Below are positions 61,496 to 63,917 of a DNA stretch of 63,917 nucleotides, piece after piece (positions within the stretch are counted from its first letter, which is position 1; the number at the start of each line of letters is the position of its first letter). The notes beneath the pieces were generated by a model. That model was not told the origin of the DNA. It did no database searches and was given only the letters and a program-made list of their open reading frames with translations. The position numbers were made by a program, and so were the translations under genes. This DNA is from Deltaproteobacteria bacterium (GTDB lineage Bacteria > Desulfobacterota > Binatia > Binatales > Binataceae). The stretch is from positions 1 through 63,917 of the forward strand of contig JAJXZF010000058.1 in assembly GCA_021780225.1 (NCBI GenBank), in the 5' to 3' direction.

Positions 61496-61583
61496 GGAGG
61501 AATCTTTGCGATAAATTGGCGATAGCGACTCTGGCGCGACTCGGATATACAAAGTCTCGGGTCGGCGATTAGAGCGAAATCCA

Positions 61584-62012
61584 ATGCGAGGTCGATTTCG
61601 TCTCGGCGGAGGTGCGAGAATATCATTCCACAACGCGGTTTTGTGCGCAATTTCGTTTTTTCTTTTCGTCGGCGGATTTGTGACGCCGCCGGGCGAGGTC
61701 GTATGCTTCGGACCCCATCATCATTACCATTTTGAGATGCCGCTGATTGCAAGCTGCGAGCGCTCGAGCGGACAAAAGCCCCCCGTTGCGCCACGCCCGC
61801 GCGACGGCTGTCCGCAGGGAAGCAGAGACATCCGGTTGACCGCATCGGCTCAGCGAATAGACGCAAAGCGCGGATCGGCGATTGCGCAAACTTTGAACGA
61901 ACTTCGCTACACAGTGGCTGGGAATTTGCCTTCCGAAGCGAATATCCCGGCTTGGGAACCTCCCGAATACGGCATTCGACCCGCGCAGTTAACAGCCATT
62001 CTGATTTGTTGA
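61584..62012 (+). CDS. Small exported, Cys/His-containing protein, function unknown
   Basis: The 142-residue product has a hydrophobic N-terminal segment (AVLCAISFFLFVGGFVTPPG), suggesting export. A His-rich stretch follows (VVCFGPHHHYHFEMPLIASC), then a CPQGSRDIRLTASAQR segment. This resembles periplasmic metal-related proteins, but I cannot name the family. The start is uncertain, since several codons precede the hydrophobic part. It lies 144 bp before the beta-barrel-like gene on the same strand. Confidence 0.55.
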   Translation: MRGRFRLGGGARISFHNAVLCAISFFLFVGGFVTPPGEVVCFGPHHHYHFEMPLIASCERSSGQKPPVAPRPRDGCPQGSRDIRLTASAQRIDAKRGSAIAQTLNELRYTVAGNLPSEANIPAWEPPEYGIRPAQLTAILIC

Positions 62013-62155
62013 TCTGAACAACCTCTCCATTTGATGCGGCGGCGGCCTCGCGGTCGCCGCTTCGACGTATCGATCCGTACAAGCGGATGGATGCGGCCGA
62101 ATTGGTTTCGGAGCGTTTGACGCTTCCGGAAACGATTTATTTGGAGATCGGAGAG

Positions 62156-63076
62156 ATGTTCAGATTCAACCTCGACCCGTCGCCTGCGGCGCGCGGGATT
62201 GGCCCTTGGCCGGCGATGATGTTTGCTATAACGCTCGCTGCGGTTCTCACGCCGGCGGCGTCTTACGCGCATGGAGTGGTGGGCGACCGCGTCTTTTTGA
62301 GCCCGATCGTCGGTAATGACGCTTTTCCCGATAATGCGATGAGCGTGACCGCGAGCCGCAGCAATTATCAATTCGGCCTGCTGCCGGAATTCGAAAAGCA
62401 GCTCAGCGACAATTCAAGCATCCTTTTAACGAATGAATGGCAAATTGTTCAGCCGCGCGCGGGACGGCGAAAAGCCGAGGGATTCGGCGATCTGTATTTA
62501 TACTATCGCCGGATTGCGATCACCTCGGTATCGCATGAGTTTCAATTAACCATCAGTCCGTTCGTGATTACGCCGACCGGCGACCGGCGACTTGCCGACC
62601 AGGGTTACGCGCATCTGGGCGGAGAGTTGCTCGCGGGCAAAGGATTCGGCGATTTGCCCGAGAACGATTGGTTGAAGTATTTGCGGCCCTTCGCACTTCA
62701 GGCTGAAGCCGGTTACGCGGGAAGAATTGAGGGACCCGCCAACAGCGATCTGCTTGCCAACCTCGAAGTTGAGTATTCGCTCGCGTATCTCAACCGGTTC
62801 GTCGAACCGATAGAACTCGCCAAGCCATGGGTGCAACTGGTTCCGTTCGTACAGTTCAACTACGCGCAATCGCTAATCTCATCGCAGTTGAACACGATTC
62901 CCGATTTTCGTCTGACTCCGGGCGTCGCGTACATGGGCGACTATTGCGAATTGAGCGTCGGCGTTCAGATCGCCGTCAACGGCGCGGCGCCAAAGGGAGA
63001 TCAATTCTCCGCACTGGGCCTGGTCGAGATATTTTATGACGACATTTTCCCGGCTTTGGGCTGGAACCCATTTTGA
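62156..63076 (+). CDS. Outer-membrane beta-barrel-like protein
   Basis: The 306-residue protein has a signal peptide (AMMFAITLAAVLTPAASYAH). Alternating hydrophobic strands follow, with many Tyr, Phe and Trp, ending FYDDIFPALGWNPF with a terminal Phe as in outer membrane proteins. SRSNYQFGLLPEFEKQLSDN and LYLYYRRIAITSVSHEFQLT fit beta strands. Function is unknown, possibly a porin-like or metal-efflux-associated protein. GGAGATCGGAGAG precedes the ATG at 62156. Confidence 0.75.
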   Translation: MFRFNLDPSPAARGIGPWPAMMFAITLAAVLTPAASYAHGVVGDRVFLSPIVGNDAFPDNAMSVTASRSNYQFGLLPEFEKQLSDNSSILLTNEWQIVQPRAGRRKAEGFGDLYLYYRRIAITSVSHEFQLTISPFVITPTGDRRLADQGYAHLGGELLAGKGFGDLPENDWLKYLRPFALQAEAGYAGRIEGPANSDLLANLEVEYSLAYLNRFVEPIELAKPWVQLVPFVQFNYAQSLISSQLNTIPDFRLTPGVAYMGDYCELSVGVQIAVNGAAPKGDQFSALGLVEIFYDDIFPALGWNPF

Positions 63077-63104
63077 CGTTACGTAGATGGCAGCTCCTGC
63101 CGGC

Positions 63105-63917
63105 CTACCAGGTGTCGATGTTGGGGCGTTTTTTGCCCTCGCGCGGAAGCGGGTCCGGGGCCGACTTGAGCATCGCCATGATCCATTTGCGCGAGTCGGC
63201 CGGATCGATCACGTCGTCGATTTCAAAAGCGGATGAGATATTGACGGCCTTGCCGTGCTGATACATCCGCGCGACCATCTCATCAAACAGCTTCTTGCGC
63301 TTATCCGGATCGTTCTCCGCCGCGAGTTCGTTGCGATAGCCGAGCTTGACCGCGCCTTCGAGGCCCATCCCGCCGAATTCTCCGGTCGGCCATGCGACGG
63401 TGAAGGCCGGCGCTTTGAAGCTGCCCGCGGCCATCGCCTGCGCGCCCAAGCCGTAGCCTTTGCGCAGGATAATCGTGCAGTTCGGCACGGTCAGATTCGC
63501 GCCCGTGACGAACATCCGCGACGCATGACGCACCAGCGCGGTCTTTTCGACTTCGGGACCGACCATGATGCCGGGCGTATCGCACAGGAAGATCAGCGGG
63601 ATGTCATGCGCGTCGCATAGCTGCATGAAGCGGGAGGCTTTGTCCGCCGCCGCCGAATCGATCGCGCCGGCCAGATGGGTCGGATTGTTGGCGACGATGC
63701 CGACCGGACGGCCTTCGATACGCGCCAGCGCCGTGATCATCCCAAGGCCGAAGCCGCGCCGGATTTCGAGCACCGAGCCGGCGTCCGCGAGCGTTTCGAT
63801 CACCGAGCGGACTTCATAGATGCGCAGCCGGTTTTCCGGGATCAAGCCGCGCAGCAGCCGCTGGTCGGCGGCCTCCCATCGCTCGAGCCGTCCCTGAAAA
63901 TAGGAGAGATAGCGGCG
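63105..63917 (-). CDS. Acyl-CoA carboxylase, carboxyltransferase subunit, 3' part
   Basis: The frame is open to the right edge, so the start is outside the window. About 270 residues are visible, with the carboxyltransferase motifs RRGFGLGMITALARIEGRPV, LIFLCDTPGIMVGPEVEKTA and KGYGLGAQAMAAGSFKAPAF. It ends REGKKRPNIDTW. The enzyme transfers carboxyl from biotin to an acyl-CoA (propionyl-, methylcrotonyl- or similar). The 3' end of this gene is duplicated at 61156-61395. Substrate cannot be chosen from the visible part. Confidence 0.9.
   Translation of the reverse strand, partial: RRYLSYFQGRLERWEAADQRLLRGLIPENRLRIYEVRSVIETLADAGSVLEIRRGFGLGMITALARIEGRPVGIVANNPTHLAGAIDSAAADKASRFMQLCDAHDIPLIFLCDTPGIMVGPEVEKTALVRHASRMFVTGANLTVPNCTIILRKGYGLGAQAMAAGSFKAPAFTVAWPTGEFGGMGLEGAVKLGYRNELAAENDPDKRKKLFDEMVARMYQHGKAVNISSAFEIDDVIDPADSRKWIMAMLKSAPDPLPREGKKRPNIDTW

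Overview
The window is 63.9 kb of GC-rich bacterial DNA. Many genes start with TTG or GTG, and genes are packed in short operons with ATGA/GTGA overlaps. The gene mix is acyl-CoA dehydrogenase, CoA-type phosphotransferase, tandem xanthine-dehydrogenase-family enzymes, amidohydrolase, acyl-CoA carboxylase, assimilatory sulfate reduction and a nucleotide-sugar/polysaccharide cluster. It suggests a free-living soil or aquatic heterotroph. The general style fits uncultured lineages near Desulfobacterota/Binatota, but no rRNA or other phylogenetic marker is present, so this placement is an inference. I saw no tRNA, rRNA, CRISPR array or complete transposase gene.

Left part (1-21.7 kb): the 3' end of an unknown gene; a divergent flavin-nucleotide-binding protein/MocR regulator pair; a DEAD-box helicase; a VOC-domain protein; an acyl-CoA dehydrogenase with an ACAD10/11-type phosphotransferase; and a molybdenum hydroxylase operon with FAD, 2Fe-2S, Mo, MoaD-like and second Mo subunits. 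Next come a candidate small RNA, an RRM protein, a 1-kb stretch without convincing genes, a small coiled-coil protein, mtnA, a peptide-type ABC transporter (binding protein and two permeases, no ATPase) and a macrodomain protein.

Middle (21.7-42.4 kb): a 14-TM MFS exporter; a DMSO-reductase-family complex whose Fe-S and NrfD membrane subunits are fused; an amidohydrolase; and a tightly coupled operon of LuxE-like, LuxC-like, class III aminotransferase and histidine kinase genes. Further right are an exported protein, an isocitrate-lyase-superfamily enzyme, a DsbA-fold protein, and a polysaccharide set (GDP-mannose dehydratase, cupin, WecA/FlaA1-like fusion, glycosyltransferase).

Right part (42.5-63.9 kb): thiC, a PrxQ-type peroxiredoxin and a rhodanese-E1 fusion. 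Then a phosphatase, a VWA protein, and an Rrf2 regulator divergent from a siroheme reductase-cysH-unknown operon. Then a split sigma-54 regulator plus lone receiver protein, a QueD-like enzyme, a 3-methyladenine glycosylase, an SDR, a DUF983 protein, an aquaporin, a beta-barrel-like protein and the 3' part of an acyl-CoA carboxylase gene.

Two features stand out. First, a family of about 210-bp MITE-like elements (four good copies plus related ones) starts and ends with CTAG. In several places that CTAG is itself the stop codon of the flanking gene, and most copies lie between convergent genes. Second, the luxE/luxC/aminotransferase/kinase operon has no luciferase genes nearby and could make fatty aldehydes or amines. 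A chimeric scar at 61.16-61.50 kb carries broken copies of two neighbouring genes, and a nuclease-like gene at 53.3-53.9 kb carries a single frameshift.
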